A stretch of 64,000 bases of DNA. Origin: Sphaerolaimus hirsutus. Its lineage: Eukaryota; Nematoda; Chromadorea; Monhysterida; Sphaerolaimidae. The position numbers and the translations under genes were made by a program. Below, piece after piece: positions 1 through 11,889 of this stretch. Where the stretch lies: NCBI GenBank assembly GCA_964036195.1, contig OZ038458.1, positions 10,429,832-10,493,831 on the forward strand. The letters run 5' to 3'. Under the pieces are notes generated by a model. The model was not told the DNA's origin and made no database searches. It worked only from the letters and a program-made list of their open reading frames with translations. Position 1 is the stretch's first letter; each line of letters starts with the position of its first letter.

Positions 1-243
1 GATGAGAAATTAGGGGATGCGAAAATTAGATGAAATTGATAACTTCGGAGCAGATTGAAAAACATTTATTAAGTATCGACTGAAAATAAAATAATGTTCG
101 CTGATGGATCAAGGGCACTACACGTTTACTTGAACCATCCAATGTAACTTATTCCTTTTTTACAATATCATTACAATTTAAGTGATGTAATGTAGAAACG
201 GTGCATCGGGCAAAACGCTCGATACAGTGACAAAATGTTAATA
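1..243. other. Downstream flank of ASH2L, no gene seen
   Basis: AT-rich sequence. An AATAAA on the minus strand near 64-69 could be a distant polyadenylation signal for ASH2L, about 0.8 kb past its stop; weak. Confidence 0.3.
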
Positions 244-668
244 CCGTATTTCTTCTAATAGAAGAGCGCCGTTCTATTTTCTTCGTCAACCTTTTAACCC
301 GCTGCTCTATTGGAGGCTGCCGTTCCATTTTTTTCACCAATTTTTGAACATCATTCCATTTGGAATACAGTTGTTTTTAATGAAACTTGAGCAACAGCTT
401 CATGTCAGAGCATCAATTTCTAGTTTATTTATTATCAATTGTTTGGCAAAAATTTGGTTTATTTGAATGCCTTGAATGTTCTCGCCATCAATTTTTGTGG
501 TTTGGCACACTTCCAACGTGTTACCTACCCACCGTTCTATTAGGGACTGCCGTTCTATTGGGGGCTGCCGTTCTATTGTTTTCGTGAGTTCAAAAAGAGC
601 AAAAACACGTCGTTCTATTGGAAGTGCCATTCTATTGGCAGTATGCCGTTCTACTAGAAGAAATACGG
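244..668. mobile_element. TA-flanked TIR element with CCGTTCTATTGG array
   Basis: TIRs TACCGTATTTCTTCTAATAG and its inverse, TA on both sides (242-243, 669-670). The interior holds at least nine degenerate copies of a CCGTTCTATTGGxxGCTG unit, mostly in one orientation. It shares the CCGTATT tip with the larger palindromic family in this window. Confidence 0.75.
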
Positions 669-849
669 TAGTCGGAAAAAATGCCATTCCAAAATTTACA
701 GCACGAAGCATCGAGTGAGTCAGGAAAATTATTCAGTGTGCCACCGTCAGCAGCAAAATCAAGAGTCAAGTAAAAAGTCAAGTCAAGAGTAAAGCACTTG
801 TCAACTTGCGAGACTGGCCCCAGGTTGATCGTGAATACTGGTGAAAAAA

Positions 850-3800
850 TCATGGTAGCGCTGAAAGTACGCCGCAATTTCGATCATCAATCACATAAAT
901 CATGTCACTGAGACACTGCTCCACAACTGCCTCCTCAGCGCGCCGGCACATCTGCAAGTGCAAGTGCAAAAATAACTCCCCCTGGTTGTTAATTTTATAT
1001 AGTGACACTTAATTTTCATTGTTTCTGTAAGTGTCATCCTTTAAAAAATGTTTAGGCGGTGGATACACGGATTCTTTGTGGCGACAAAAATTGTGATTTT
1101 GTCAACCATATTTTCGGATGAAAACCAATAAGTAGATAGATCGGACGCCTCAATTGATCATTATTTGATCGACCCCATTACATGGAACAATAATTAATTT
1201 TTATAGATTACGCTATAATGCACAGTAGATAATGTATTTTTCTTGTTGTCGTAGGTTTGTCGGAGGGTTTGTTCTACGCGGCCTCCGCTAGCGATTGAGG
1301 TATCACACATGTAATATGTTTCACGTTGATTCCACAAGAACAGTTGAAAAATTGCATTTTTTTGTCGTCACAGAAAATCCGTGTAAACGCCGCCTTAATT
1401 TTATTTAGTTGGCATTCAGTTGACACGAATTTGAATGTCAACTAATGTGTGTGCTCGAGTAGCCCTCAAACCGCTTAGCCAACCCTCATCCAAAAAAGCA
1501 ACGAACCGGTCTATAGTCAATCCCGTTTGGAGGATACTTGAAACGAGGTCCGAAATTGGCTCTTACAGCACAGTTCTTGTATAGTGAGATCGCCGGGTAA
1601 TAAACACCATCATAAATGTTCTCAAATGCCACGCCCTTGCATTGGCCATTGACAAAAAATATAACCTGTGGTCGAAAATAAAGTCAGCAAAAATATTATT
1701 AGAGGCGCAATAATATCAAAATAAATGTGGCAAACTTTGCTGCCTTTCAGCGGCGCGATGCGCTTCAGCTCGGCTGCAACATCGTCTTTCTCTTCGAAAT
1801 AGAAGTGGTTCTTGAATTTGATAAGAGGCTGCGTGTGAAGACAGGTATACTCAGCGGACCGCAAAGTATGCGCCCAAAATTATTTATGTCTTAGTCGATA
1901 ACGCGCGAGTACGATACTTACCGTATTACCTCGAATTATCCCCCCCTTGAATTAACCCCCCTCTAATTAACCCCCCCTCAAAATGGGCTGGGGAAATAAT
2001 AAACCCCCCCTCGAAATACCCCCCCCCTTCGGAATGATGTACGTCATGTACATAATAAATACGTCATGTATGCAATGTACATGATGTATATTACTGTTAA
2101 TTTGCATTGCAGCTACACATAAAAACGTAGATAGCTACACAACTAGTCTATGTCCAAATATATCCTGTTTGGACACATTTATTACCTGTTTTGGGTATGC
2201 AAATGCCTACTATTTACTACGATCCTTACGAAAATTTCTGACGAAATAATAACCCCCCCTCGAATAAACCCCCCCCTCAAATTTTGCTGGCGAAATAATA
2301 ACCCCCCATGGGGGTATTTCGAGGTAATACGGTATGTATGCCATTTCACAAGAAAATACAAAAATTCAAAAAGAAAAAGGCGGAGTCGCGTACAAGCGAC
2401 GAACGTTTTTCCTGAAATGGTTTTTCTTTTTTACTGGAACAATTGTTATTTTATTAACGATGACGTCATGATGGAGTGTTTCCTTCAGAAAAATGCATAG
2501 CGTGCGGTCCGCCGAGTATACACTTCGTTGACAGCACCAGGTAGAAAGTGAGGAAATCTTTTGAAATCTTTGGATTTCAATGAAATAAGTGAATATCGAG
2601 TTAGCACAATGTCAACCGTAAAAGTCAACTCAAATTGAGAAATGGTTATTGTAATAATTGTCAACTAGGAAAGGTAACACAACTCCCCCCCCGCGCCCCC
2701 AAAGACGCACCAAATCCTTCCTACTCTCCGGCAACAAAGGCTGCTGCTGTCGCCTGCCTCTAGGGACGATGCCCCTGCCGCTGTGCAGTCGCGGCAGCAC
2801 AATCAGACAGCCCAAGGTGTCGCCGGCGCCATATCCGGGCCTGGCGTAGCGCCGGCCGCGGCTGTCGTGGAACACTGTTCCCTTGCGAGATCGACATGCG
2901 TAGCCGAACTTGTCGTAGCCGGCTGGCGCCTTGTTGCGTGGAAATTACAAATTACCTTATGAAGATTTACAAAGGCGCAAACAGGCCGCTAAGGGACCTG
3001 GAACCCCCAGGGCCATTTACACAAAATGTGAAGTGAAAAGTGAAGTGAAAAGTGTAGGGGAAAGGGGAGTGAAAAGCGAAGTGAAATGAAAAGTGAAAAA
3101 CAATAAAAAATCAAAAAGGAAAGGATGAATTCCGACTTAAAAAACATTGTTTCTAATGACGGCTATAATGATTTAGTGGGAAACGTGCAGATTTTTCGCC
3201 TACGCAGCTTTTTTCGCAGATCATTGAATATTTTACCATACTCAAAAAACTTCACTTCAAAATTTCACACACCTTTTCACTTCGCTATCCATTTCACTTT
3301 TTGCGGAATTGGCACCTGCCGTCATAAAAATTACCTGCAAAGAGCCGAGCGCAGCGACCCATCCGATGCGCGCGTGGCTGCCCTCCGGCTGGTCGAACAC
3401 GGTCGCCTCCCAGAACCAAGCGCCGCTGGACACCCCGTGGGTGCCCCTGGCGACGCTGTAGCCCTTGTCGCCGACCAGCTGCGTCCTGCAGTCGGACTGG
3501 CGCAGCTGGGGCGCGCGGTCGTGCGACGACAGCTCCACCGCCGACGGCACCACCACCCGGTACAGGTAGCCGGGGATCGGCTTGCCCGCGGTTTCTTCCC
3601 GTTCTTCGAATTCTTTCCTGGGTGGGGAATCGGGTCCACGCGGTCTCGCGGCGAAAGGAAAATTTGAAAGTCATAAATAATTAATTTTTACCGATTAGGT
3701 GCGTGAGGATCGGGCTCGACCAGAAAATATCGATGACCGTCCCTGTTGAACGGGTGTTCCACGACGACAGACGACCCAGCCGGCTTCATCGACGTGTAGT

Positions 3801-6800
3801 CCGTCGTCCTGCACATTACGACAATTATACGCAGGAACTAAAAAAGGAGGCCCGAACTAAAAAAGTTTTGCATTAAAGGAGGCCCGAACACTAGTTGACA
3901 CATGTGTGTCAACTTGTTTGTGTCAACTCAGATTTCGGCTTCACTTATCGCAGACCGATAATCCAATGCACTTGTTGTAATATTTATTTTTTAACATTGT
4001 CTTTTGGATTGCTTTTGTGCTTTGCTTTGGTCGCTCTGCGACCCGTGAAAGCCGAAATTTAAGTTGACACAGACCAGTTGACACACAGGTGTCAACTAGT
4101 ATGGGTCGCCAACGAACTCACATTCTAGTCCTCTTAGTGCCAATCGAGGATTGCGACTGCGCATTGCCGCCGGCGCTCTCAGCCAGCGCGCGCTTTCTCC
4201 CCCTGGTTTTCGGACCCGCCTCGTCGCTGGACTCTGCCGCAGTCGCCGCGGTCCCGCCGCCCACGCTGGCAGTCGCACCGATGGCTGGAGCGCACGCGGC
4301 GCTCAAAGATGCACCGCTGGAACTGGACGGCATGCCGCCGGAACGCCGAGCCAGTAGTTTGACGATCTGCAGGGTGTTGTCAAACTTTTTTTGGCGCCAC
4401 ACATAATAGTTGACATCAACACCAAATGTCAACTGGTTCCCATCCTAATTCAAAACTTGTTTACTAGCCGACGAACGATGATCAAATTCAAGTGTTGAAT
4501 CATGTTGCACATGAGGGTCTGTGCTGGTGCGCATGTAAACTGTGTGCGCATGTATTTCTACCCGGTGCTCATGTAGACTCGGTGCGCATCTTGTTCAACC
4601 GTACATGCGCACCGGTCTACATTTGCACCGGGTTTATATGCATGGGGTCTACATGTGCACCATACCCTGTACGAGTACGATGCAGTGTTGTTAAAATACT
4701 GGTATTTTTGTAAAAAGTAAACGTAAATACTTTTTTTTCAATATTCAAGTATAAATACTAAAATGTATTTATATTTCTAAAATATCTAAGTAAACATAAA
4801 ATAAAATGCAAATGTCAAAATTTATAGAAGTCTCTGATATAAGGTAAAAAATGAGTAAAAATTATATGACAAAATAAAATGGCACATGACAAGGAAACAA
4901 TAAAAACTTTTTACTTCCCATTTCACTTCCCACTTATTAGATATTTACTTCCCATCTCACTTCCCACTTATTGGATATGCATACAATTACGGTCCCGCGT
5001 TGGTAACTTATTTTTTTATGTTTTCTCTGGTAACCGGGTAATTGTGCCAGGAAAACGTAACGATATTTTTAGAAAACGTAAACGTAAGTATAAATACCCA
5101 AATACGTGGGCATTTCAGGTAAACATAAATACATTTTTGCAACACTGGTACAATGTCATCCACCCCTCATCTACGATTCTCGCTAGCAACCCGCCCGGTG
5201 CCCATCTAGCGCTACAACCCGGTGCGCATGTTACCCGGTGCCCATCTAGGGGGCTCTACATGCGCACCGAGTCTACATGGGCACCGGGTCTAAATGTGCA
5301 CCGAGTTTACATGCGCACGGAGTCCTCACCGCACATGACGCTGTGGTGTTGAAAAAATATTGCGGTATGTGCAATGTAAATATAAGGCTGGCATTAAGTA
5401 TACATGTATACAATCATACGTAGTGTTACTCGTCGTCAAGCTTTGCATTGCGATGGGAACCAGTTGACATTTGATGTTTGTGTGTGTGGGATATTTAAAA
5501 CGTGGTCAGATTGAAAAGGCGATGAAAAACAACGTTGCAATTAAAAACAACAACTGCGAACCCTGCATAGAGCGCCAATAATATACATCCGTACGAACTG
5601 TCATAAAAACAACTTCCTAACCTCCGAATTCGGTCCGATCCTGGACAAATCGGCTTCGACCAATCCGAACCGGACATCTGTGAGTTCGTCATCGGCGCCG
5701 CACAGCGACGACTCCTCCTCGAGCACGTCGACGCCGCCGCCGCACACGTCGGCCGACTCGGACGCGAACACAGACACGTCTTTGAGCTGTGGCGGGGGGG
5801 GGGGGGGGTTGGAAGGTAGAGGGGGTGGGATTGATCAAATTGGAACCAAATGGATTGTTGCTGTGAAGGACGTATCCAGGATTTTTGAGCGGGGTGCAGC
5901 TTTTTTACGGAGACCGGCGAACGGGGGGGGGGGGGCGCTCACCCCCTTAGAATTTTTGCCACAAAGGGACGGAATGGCGTTTTGGCGCCAGCACCATTCA
6001 TAGGCGCCACGCCATGGCGCCATTGATGTTAGCGCTGGCACTGAAAATTGCTCTAAAAATACATACATTCAGGGCTGATGGCACAAAAGTGATTCTATTT
6101 AATGGGGATTTTCGACTACAGCGATTGATTTTTTCAAAATACCTTTTGTTATGGGACGATGCGCGTTCTTTGTTTGTTATGGGACAGTTCAAACATCTGT
6201 ACCGAAAGTTGTATTTTCATGCACTTTTTCATGTATTTATTTGCTGCAGCCCCCCCCCCCCCCCCCGCCCCATGGATACATCCTTGGTTACTGTCCAATA
6301 GCATTTTGGTGAAAGGCCACTACTCCCATATATTTATGTTGACAGCAGAGGCGGAAAATTTTACACTTTGTTATCAACAGTTGTAACTTTTACGATAGAC
6401 AGCGAGTAAGCTCATAAGACAAGCATTGCTGATAGATGATTTGAAAAGAACTTTCAAATGCATTGTTCCCGAAAGGAACGTTGTCTGAGCAGAGGCATCA
6501 ACTAAATCTTTTAGAGAAATGACGGGAATTTTTTTTCATACATTATTCCATAGTATTTTATCACAATCTGACGATGTTTCGCAACTAGAATTAATAAAAA
6601 TATGTTGAATGCGACACCGACAAATCGTAGTCGAGCCCCAGCTAAAACAGTAAAAAAATAAAAACAAACAAATAACCATAGTTCTCTTCAAGGTGTGGTG
6701 CCACGAGGTCGTTTGCCTCCTGGGCATCGACGTCAAATTCTCCCACTGGTTGACGAAAAATGGAATGATTTCCTCCTTGAGCGAAAAAAATCGGCTCGCA

Positions 6801-7492
6801 TTGCTGCCATCATCACACAAACGCCGCCAAGTCAGATTGGCCAGCGCGGTCACCAGCATGTGACCAAAGTCTGAAAAATATACCATTTTTGAACGGTCTG
6901 AACACGTTAAATATTGTGCCTAGTTAAACACTAGTTTGGATCGTGATTTCGGTGAAAACTGAAATGGTCACATGTCGCCATCCAGTTTACAATTATTGTA
7001 TACAATGTGTTTTAGTTTTAGACTTTTAAATTTAAACTTTCATAGTTTAAATATTCAACGAGTTGATTCATTTGAATTTAAATCAAATTTCAGTTTTCAC
7101 CAAACTCAACGTACAACCTAGTGCGCGCGGCACCAATTCAAAACTGACGGGCAACTTTAGGCACCCAAGTTTCCTGGCTGGTGGGCGAGCAGCTGCGGCA
7201 GCTGAACGTGTAGCAAATCATGAACGGCAATGCGTTGCTGCGAGCAGACACCCATAAACACCAGTCACAACAAAAACAGGGCACTTAAAGCCACTTACAA
7301 CTGTCTAAAGTCCCTCAGGCACTTTCCATGGTACCAGCGATCGCAGCCCGCGCACCACAGTTCAAGCGACCCGACGTCCCTCTCGCCGCCGCAGTAGCAC
7401 TCGCTCTCGCATTTTGATACAGCACTGCTGCCGCCCACTGCCGCCGCAGCGGCGGCAGCTGTCGCGCGGGTAGATCGGCCGTTTTTCTTCAT
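850..7492 (-). CDS. ASH2L: ASH2L: core subunit of COMPASS/MLL H3K4 methyltransferase complexes
   Basis: Nuclear scaffold that, with RbBP5, WDR5 and DPY30, activates MLL/SET1 methyltransferases. Exons (- strand): 7492-7299, 7237-7149, 6870-6677, 5786-5622, 4366-4122, 3808-3692, 3617-3335, 2929-2711, 1828-1736, 1665-1507, 951-850; 619 aa, close to the usual ~630. An Ala-rich N-terminus is followed by the C4 zinc finger (about residues 30-90; [19 protein letters not shown], then SCRSCSP) and the winged helix (95-160; ALANLTW, then EEIIPFF). A linker with basic patch TKRTRM follows. The split SPRY domain spans about 330-600 ([79 protein letters not shown]). The last exon matches the family C-terminus ([16 protein letters not shown]). 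Family assignment is from recognised motifs; exon ends are inferred from phase. Introns of 61-74 bp alternate with introns enlarged by transposons. Confidence 0.96.
1846..2520. mobile_element. TIR element, GGACCGC family, host of a second element (ASH2L intron 8)
   Basis: Ends TATACTCAGCGGACCGCAAA and the inverse with CGTGCGGTCCGCCGAGTATA. It carries TGACGTCA at 2461-2468. Copies of the family occur at about 10116-10330 and 23960-24197. A CCGTATT element (1921-2332) is inserted in it. Confidence 0.75.
1921..2332. mobile_element. CCGTATT palindromic element nested in the 1846-2520 element
   Basis: TIRs CCGTATTACCTCGAATTATC and inverse, with TA duplicated at 1919-1920 and 2333-2334. C-runs on the left arm and a G-run at the right end are separated by TCGAATTA/TCGAAATA units. 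The interior is AT-rich without an ORF. Confidence 0.8.
3012..3315. repeat. Inverted GTGAAGTGAAAA array element (ASH2L intron 7)
   Basis: The left arm repeats AAGTGAAGTGAAAAGTG and the right arm carries the inverse (CTTTTCACTTCGC...). The interior GGATGAATTCCGACTTAAAA recurs at about 14500 in an OCRL intron, so this is a dispersed family. Boundaries are approximate. Confidence 0.6.
3890..4100. mobile_element. ACTAGTTGACA-type MITE (ASH2L intron 5)
   Basis: Ends ACTAGTTGACACATGTGTGT and CACACAGGTGTCAACTAGT, with inner inverted CAGATTTCGGCTTCAC. It makes up 211 of 313 bp of the intron. A close relative lies at 56405-56609. Confidence 0.75.
4399..5490. mobile_element. Composite: TIR element hosting an inverted CGCATGTAGAC array and a hAT-like insert (ASH2L intron 4)
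   Basis: Outer ends carry GACATCAACACCAAATGTCA...TGGTTCCCATC and the inverse. Inside, 4505-4640 and 5200-5330 hold inverted arrays of GGTGC(G/C)CATGTAGAC. Between them sits a third element at 4683-5147. It fills nearly the whole 1255-bp intron. Confidence 0.65.
4683..5147. mobile_element. hAT-like MITE, GTAAATAC array family
   Basis: TIR CAGTGTTGTTAAAATAC / ATTTTTGCAACACTG; 8-bp TSD GTACGATG / GTACAATG (7 of 8). The interior is rich in ACGTAAATAC-type units. Relatives lie at 61736-62213 and about 54720-54916. Confidence 0.75.
5865..6286. mobile_element. hAT-like MITE, GGCGCC family (ASH2L intron 3)
   Basis: TIR GAAGGACGTATCCAGG / ATGGATACATCCTTG; TSD GTTGCTGT / GTTACTGT (7 of 8). It has G/C homopolymer shoulders and a central TGGCGCCA array. 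Confidence 0.8.
6929..7125. mobile_element. TIR MITE with CGGTGAAAACTGAA arms (ASH2L intron 2)
   Basis: ACTAGTTTGGATC...GGTGAAAACTGAAAT on the left is mirrored by ATTTCAGTTTTCACC...CCTAGTGCGCG on the right. A longer relative lies at 10705-11117. Confidence 0.6.
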
Positions 7493-8133
7493 GCTGGCTT
7501 TGATGAATGAATGTTAGGGGGGGGGGGATAAATGTAGTGTGGTTTTCCGGTGGCTGGCATGGTGAATACTGTAGATGATGAGATATGGTGTGATCGTGAT
7601 CCATGGGACAGTTGTATTACCGAACAGAGGCAGCATCGAGTTTATGGTACATGTAATTGCGTAATATTTATCATATTTATTCCCATGCGATTTTAAATAC
7701 ATAAACAGCAGTATAGGTAACTAAATATTCCCGCATTAATATTACCTACTTAAGAATATATCAAAACAAAATTCAAAAACGAACCCCAAAAGCGCTAAAA
7801 ACAACATTTTTCAATAAAATGTTTCCAATAATAAACAAGTATTTTCACACTGCGACCGCAAAAATCCCGAAAGACCCTCAGACTGACGCAATCAACTCCA
7901 GCAATTATGTTTTTAAATTACAAAATTATGAGAAACTATCGTATTCCACCAATGAAGATTCTATACACGATTTTCGTATGTACATAACCCTCAAAATAAA
8001 TACAAGAAAACCCCAGAAAATAATTTAGGTACGTAAAATGCAATATAACCACAGGCACATGTAAATGGAATCACAGTTCTGCTGGACTGAACCAGAAAGC
8101 ATTATTTACACGCAATCATGCAACCACAAAATT

Positions 8134-10611
8134 TCACTTCTTGTCGCCCTTGTGACCGTCACTGTTTTCACTGTCCAAGAGGTCCTCAATTTCACGCTCC
8201 AAGTCCTTCTCTTTGTCTTTGTCATCATCCGAGACTAGTTCGAACTCATTCAAATCAGATAAAATTTCCTGCTCTACAGCGTGGTCGTCGTCACTTGTAA
8301 CGGGATTGTCCTCACCAGCGGCTGAAATTAATACGTCACCATTTTTGAAATCAATCCAACCGTTATACGTCACCATTTTTTATAAAGTGATAATACAAAT
8401 CATATTAAGTGATGATGTTGATTCTCACTTTTCTTCACACTAAAAAGTTTCTGACGATAAAACAGCGACTTTATCTCACTCAAACTTCCCTTGTCATTTT
8501 TTATAAGTTTTACCACATTTCTTGTCACTTGACGAAATGGGAAATCGTTATTAGAGCCACAGGTCCCTAACTAGACACCTGGTGGCAGTCTCAAGCCCTG
8601 TGAATTGTAAAGTAAACTGTAAAATGTCAATTAAAACAAAAGAAAAGGGGTTTTTTTATTTTGCACGACAATTGACACTGTACTGTACATTTGTCATGAC
8701 AATTGACACTTTGCATGACATTTTACAATTTACTTTGTACTTTGCAGGGCTTGTGACTGCCTCCAGATGAATAACTATCCTACTCCAAACCGACCACTCT
8801 TCTTCGCCAATCCCAACTGTTCTCGAACGGCCTCAACTTCCTCCTCCGTGAACACGGGCTCGGCATCCACTTCGCCCTCACCATCATCACTAGCGCTCAG
8901 CACGCCGCTCACACCCGCCGCCTGCGGCTGCTCAGCGCGATCTTGCCGCTCAGCAGACTGCTGCTGTTGTTGTTGATCGCCGGAGGAGGCGACTGCCAGG
9001 GAACTCAGCTGAGCCGACTGCTTGATTAGTGATACCCGGTAGAAGTAATTGCGCCAGAACCGGTGCTCGGCGATCCTGAGTGAGCAGGATTTTTGTTATA
9101 CTCGGCGGGCATCACACTTGGTATGGAAACCTACCATAACCCATGTGAATAATGAACCAAGAATTATGCGGTTTTTTCATCATAATATTTCGTTTTTCTG
9201 TGGAATAATTAATTACGAAATTTATCACAAGACTTTATTCACTAAATAATGGTAGGATTCTGCGCAAAGTAAATATGCGCTCCACTCGGCATAGACAAGA
9301 TATTTTTAATGCGAATAAACAAAAAAGACCTTTTTGGCACCAGCTGGAATCGCATTTTCTTCAGGTTTGGATCCTCTTCTAAGGTGGCGAGCGCTACAGG
9401 AGCCATGCCCTCCTGGTCATAGGAGAACTCGGCGCCCTCTGGTGGATCTCGCAGAAAGTTTCGTGTGTCCTAAAAATTTTTGGCGACGTAGTCTAGGTAC
9501 TCAATTTGCACATGCAAAACCAGGGATACAAAATAAAATCAGCGAATGAGATTATCTTTACAGGAAAGTGGTGCTTTGTGCATCGTCGTGGAGTTGAAGA
9601 GAACTCGAGACTCCCCGGCAAAAGTATTTTTTCCACATTTTACATCAGTATTCAAGTTGTGGGTATGCATTCAAATGCACCCAGAATAGTTACCTCAAAA
9701 CAGAACCCTGCAACAGCTGAATTAACAGACCAAGGACAGTGCAAGTATTTGTTTCTTCATAAGCGTTTCTTCATTGTACCCAACCCAGGGCGGCACGGCA
9801 GCTTTTGGACCGGCGCGCGCGCGGACCTCAGTTGTCCAACGTTTCTGTTCGTCATCAAACTCGCCGAGCATAGACTGGAATGTGGGGAAAATGTTACCAT
9901 CCAAGGGGGCGCAACACCTCATAAACCTGAACTAGGAGCGTCAAGAAAAAGTGACCAACATTATTCTCGATGTTTTTGGCAAACGTTTTGGCGTTCTCGG
10001 CCACGGTGTGGGTGGCGGTGGAAGCGGCGTTCAAGCCTGACAGCGCCTTATCCCGCAGCTGGCTCAGGAAGTAGCCTGATCACCGTGAATATTTACGGGG
10101 TGAGAAAAAAGTCATTACACTCGGTGGACCGCACAGTATGCATCCGAAATTAGTTATGTCCTGGTCGATAACTTTGCGAGTAGGATACTTATGCATGCAC
10201 TTTCACAAAGAATATTGCAAACAGGACATCGACGAACGTTTTTCCTTTTTTCAAAGCAATTTTGGTTCTGTTAACGGCGACGCCATAAGTGTTTCCTTCA
10301 GAAAAATACAAAGCACGCGGTCACGAAGCACACAGACGGGCTCCAAATCAAGTCAACCCACCAGATTTGCCCGTCTGAGCCCCATCACCCAGCAGGGCAC
10401 CATCCCCACCATCATCCTCAGGCACATCATTCTGCTCAATTGGCGCATCATCGCTATCCTTACTGCCATGCACGGCCTCATTCTCATAACACTTGCTTTC
10501 GGCCGCGGCGAGGTCCCCTTGTTTGTGCTGCGAGGGGTCGTTCTGAGGGGCCGACACAGCGCCGACCACCTGCTTGCCCACGCCGCTCAGCCACGACTGC
10601 ATGGACTGCAT
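8134..10611 (-). CDS. SYAP1: SYAP1-like (synapse-associated protein 1), BSD-domain protein
   Basis: BSD-domain adaptor; mammalian and fly (Sap47) relatives act in Akt/TORC2 signalling and at synapses. Exons (-): 10611-10362, 10075-9960, 9874-9731, 9469-9330, 9075-8795, 8321-8134; 372 aa versus about 350 in human. N-terminus [17 protein letters not shown] resembles the family's start. An acidic linker and an amphipathic segment (about 85-125) precede the diagnostic [20 protein letters not shown]. The BSD domain (about 170-235) carries [26 protein letters not shown] and [18 protein letters not shown]. The tail is acidic and Gln-rich and ends in a conserved acidic helix ([15 protein letters not shown]...). 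A second ATG lies three codons in. A longer upstream reading frame exists, but its extra residues do not look like the family, so I start at 10611. A TIR element lies 94 bp upstream of this ATG. Confidence 0.94.
8584..8761. mobile_element. TIR element in SYAP1 intron 5, relative of the OCRL intron-4 element
   Basis: Ends GGCAGTCTCAAGCCCTGTGA and CAGGGCTTGTGACTGCC, arms GTAAAATGTCAATT / ATTGACACTTTGCATGACA. The tip CCTGGTGGCAGTC resembles that of 17853-18031. Here it lies in the middle of a 473-bp intron. Confidence 0.7.
9097..9293. repeat. Dispersed intronic TIR repeat (SYAP1 intron 4)
   Basis: TATACTCGGCGGGCATCACA...GGAAACCTACCATAA, mirrored by ATGGTAGGATTCTGC...CACTCGGCATA. It is closely similar along most of its length to 38005-38196 in RRP12 intron 4. 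It fills about 200 of 254 bp. Confidence 0.7.
10116..10330. mobile_element. GGACCGC-family MITE (SYAP1 intron 1)
   Basis: TACACTCGGTGGACCGCACAG...TATGCATCCGAAATTAG resembles 1846-1915, and the right half matches 2340-2515 (GACGAACGTTTTTCC, TTTCCTTCAGAAAAATACA). It is an uninterrupted copy of the family. Confidence 0.65.
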
Positions 10612-10704
10612 GCTGGTCGAGTAGTGGTGCTGGTTCTGTTTGAAGTGGGTTCGGCACTGTGCTTGGCTGCAGTGATTGTGGGTGTTGAGAAAGGCGCTGC
10701 GCGC

Positions 10705-11117
10705 ACTAGTTTGCACCGTGACCTTGGTGAAAACTGAATTATTTTCAAATTCAAATGAATCAACTTGGTTGAATGATCTAATTTACTTTAAATTAATGAA
10801 AGTTGAAATTTGAAAACTAAAACACATATAGCATACAATATGTACACTGGATGGCGACATTGTGCCCTGCGCACACTAGGTAGTTTTTACATTAAATTTC
10901 GAAACTCATAAATCAGTTAAGAACGCATTTGAGTTTTCTACAATGAGGTGACCGTCAACTAGTTGACGGAGATTAAAAATAACTCAATGTGGAAAACTCA
11001 AGCATGTTCAAAGTTTATTTATTAGTTTTCGAAAATTACTGTGAAAAGTGTGAAAACTAGTGTAAGCATGGCCATTTCGCCATTTCAGTTTTCACCGAAG
11101 TCGCGGTGCAAACTAGT
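10705..11117. mobile_element. TIR element just upstream of SYAP1
   Basis: ACTAGTTTGCACCGTGACCT...GGTGAAAACTGAA and inverse TTCAGTTTTCACC...CGGTGCAAACTAGT. It lies 94 bp 5' of the SYAP1 start codon, so it may sit in the promoter or 5'UTR. Confidence 0.65.
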
Positions 11118-11414
11118 ATGCACGTTAAACAGCAAAGGTAGGATAGAAACAGTAAACAGGCATGATGCCAGACTGATCAAAATGGCAGCGGACAGGCAAA
11201 TGATAACCGCACGTCTTCACAGGTAGATAATTTCATTGAAGGAAAATCTATGAATTAGCATAAACTCTGAGGCATCATCGTGAATGGAAAACTGCAACCT
11301 TCACCGGTGGGCTTGCGAAATAATTAGAACTTTAAATGTGAAAAACTACTACTGGTCATCCATCAAGGTATCCAGAAACAATGCAGATATGACATAACAA
11401 CATATTTATAAATA

Positions 11415-11889
11415 CCGTATTTCCTCGAAATACCCCCCGCGGGGTGATTGTTTCATAGTGGTCCCGAGAGAGGGGGGGTTAAACGAGGGGGGGGGGTATT
11501 TCGAGAGGGGGGTATTATTTCGCCAGAAATTTTTTTCAAATCCTAGTACAAAATCGTCGTTTGTGGTGTACACTGGGGTAGAAAAATGCATCAATAACTG
11601 ACATGTATAGACTCCTGTAGACTAATAGTAGTACGTAGATGGTATAAACACTGTTATAACGTGATTACGTCATTGTTTGACCGTGTGTTCTGCACTACGC
11701 AGAACACAAACTGCAGTATTTGTCATGTACGTTCTCGTTACACTCAATCTGGAGGGGGGTATTTCGAGGGGGGGTGATTGTTTCATAGTGGTCTCGAGAG
11801 GGGGGGTCAAACGAGGGGGGTCAAACGAGGGGGCGGGGTCAAACGAAGGGGGGGGGTCAAACGAGGGGGGGTATTTCGAGGAAATACGG
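11415..11889. mobile_element. CCGTATT palindromic element, intergenic
   Basis: CCGTATTTCCTCGAAATACC and inverse, TA at the left flank, TT at the right. The interior alternates G-runs with TCAAACGA and TATTTCGA units. Confidence 0.7.

Noticed and set aside
9506-10153. 215-codon plus-strand frame
   Set aside because: It overlaps SYAP1 exons 2 and 3 on the opposite strand and has no family features; a shadow.
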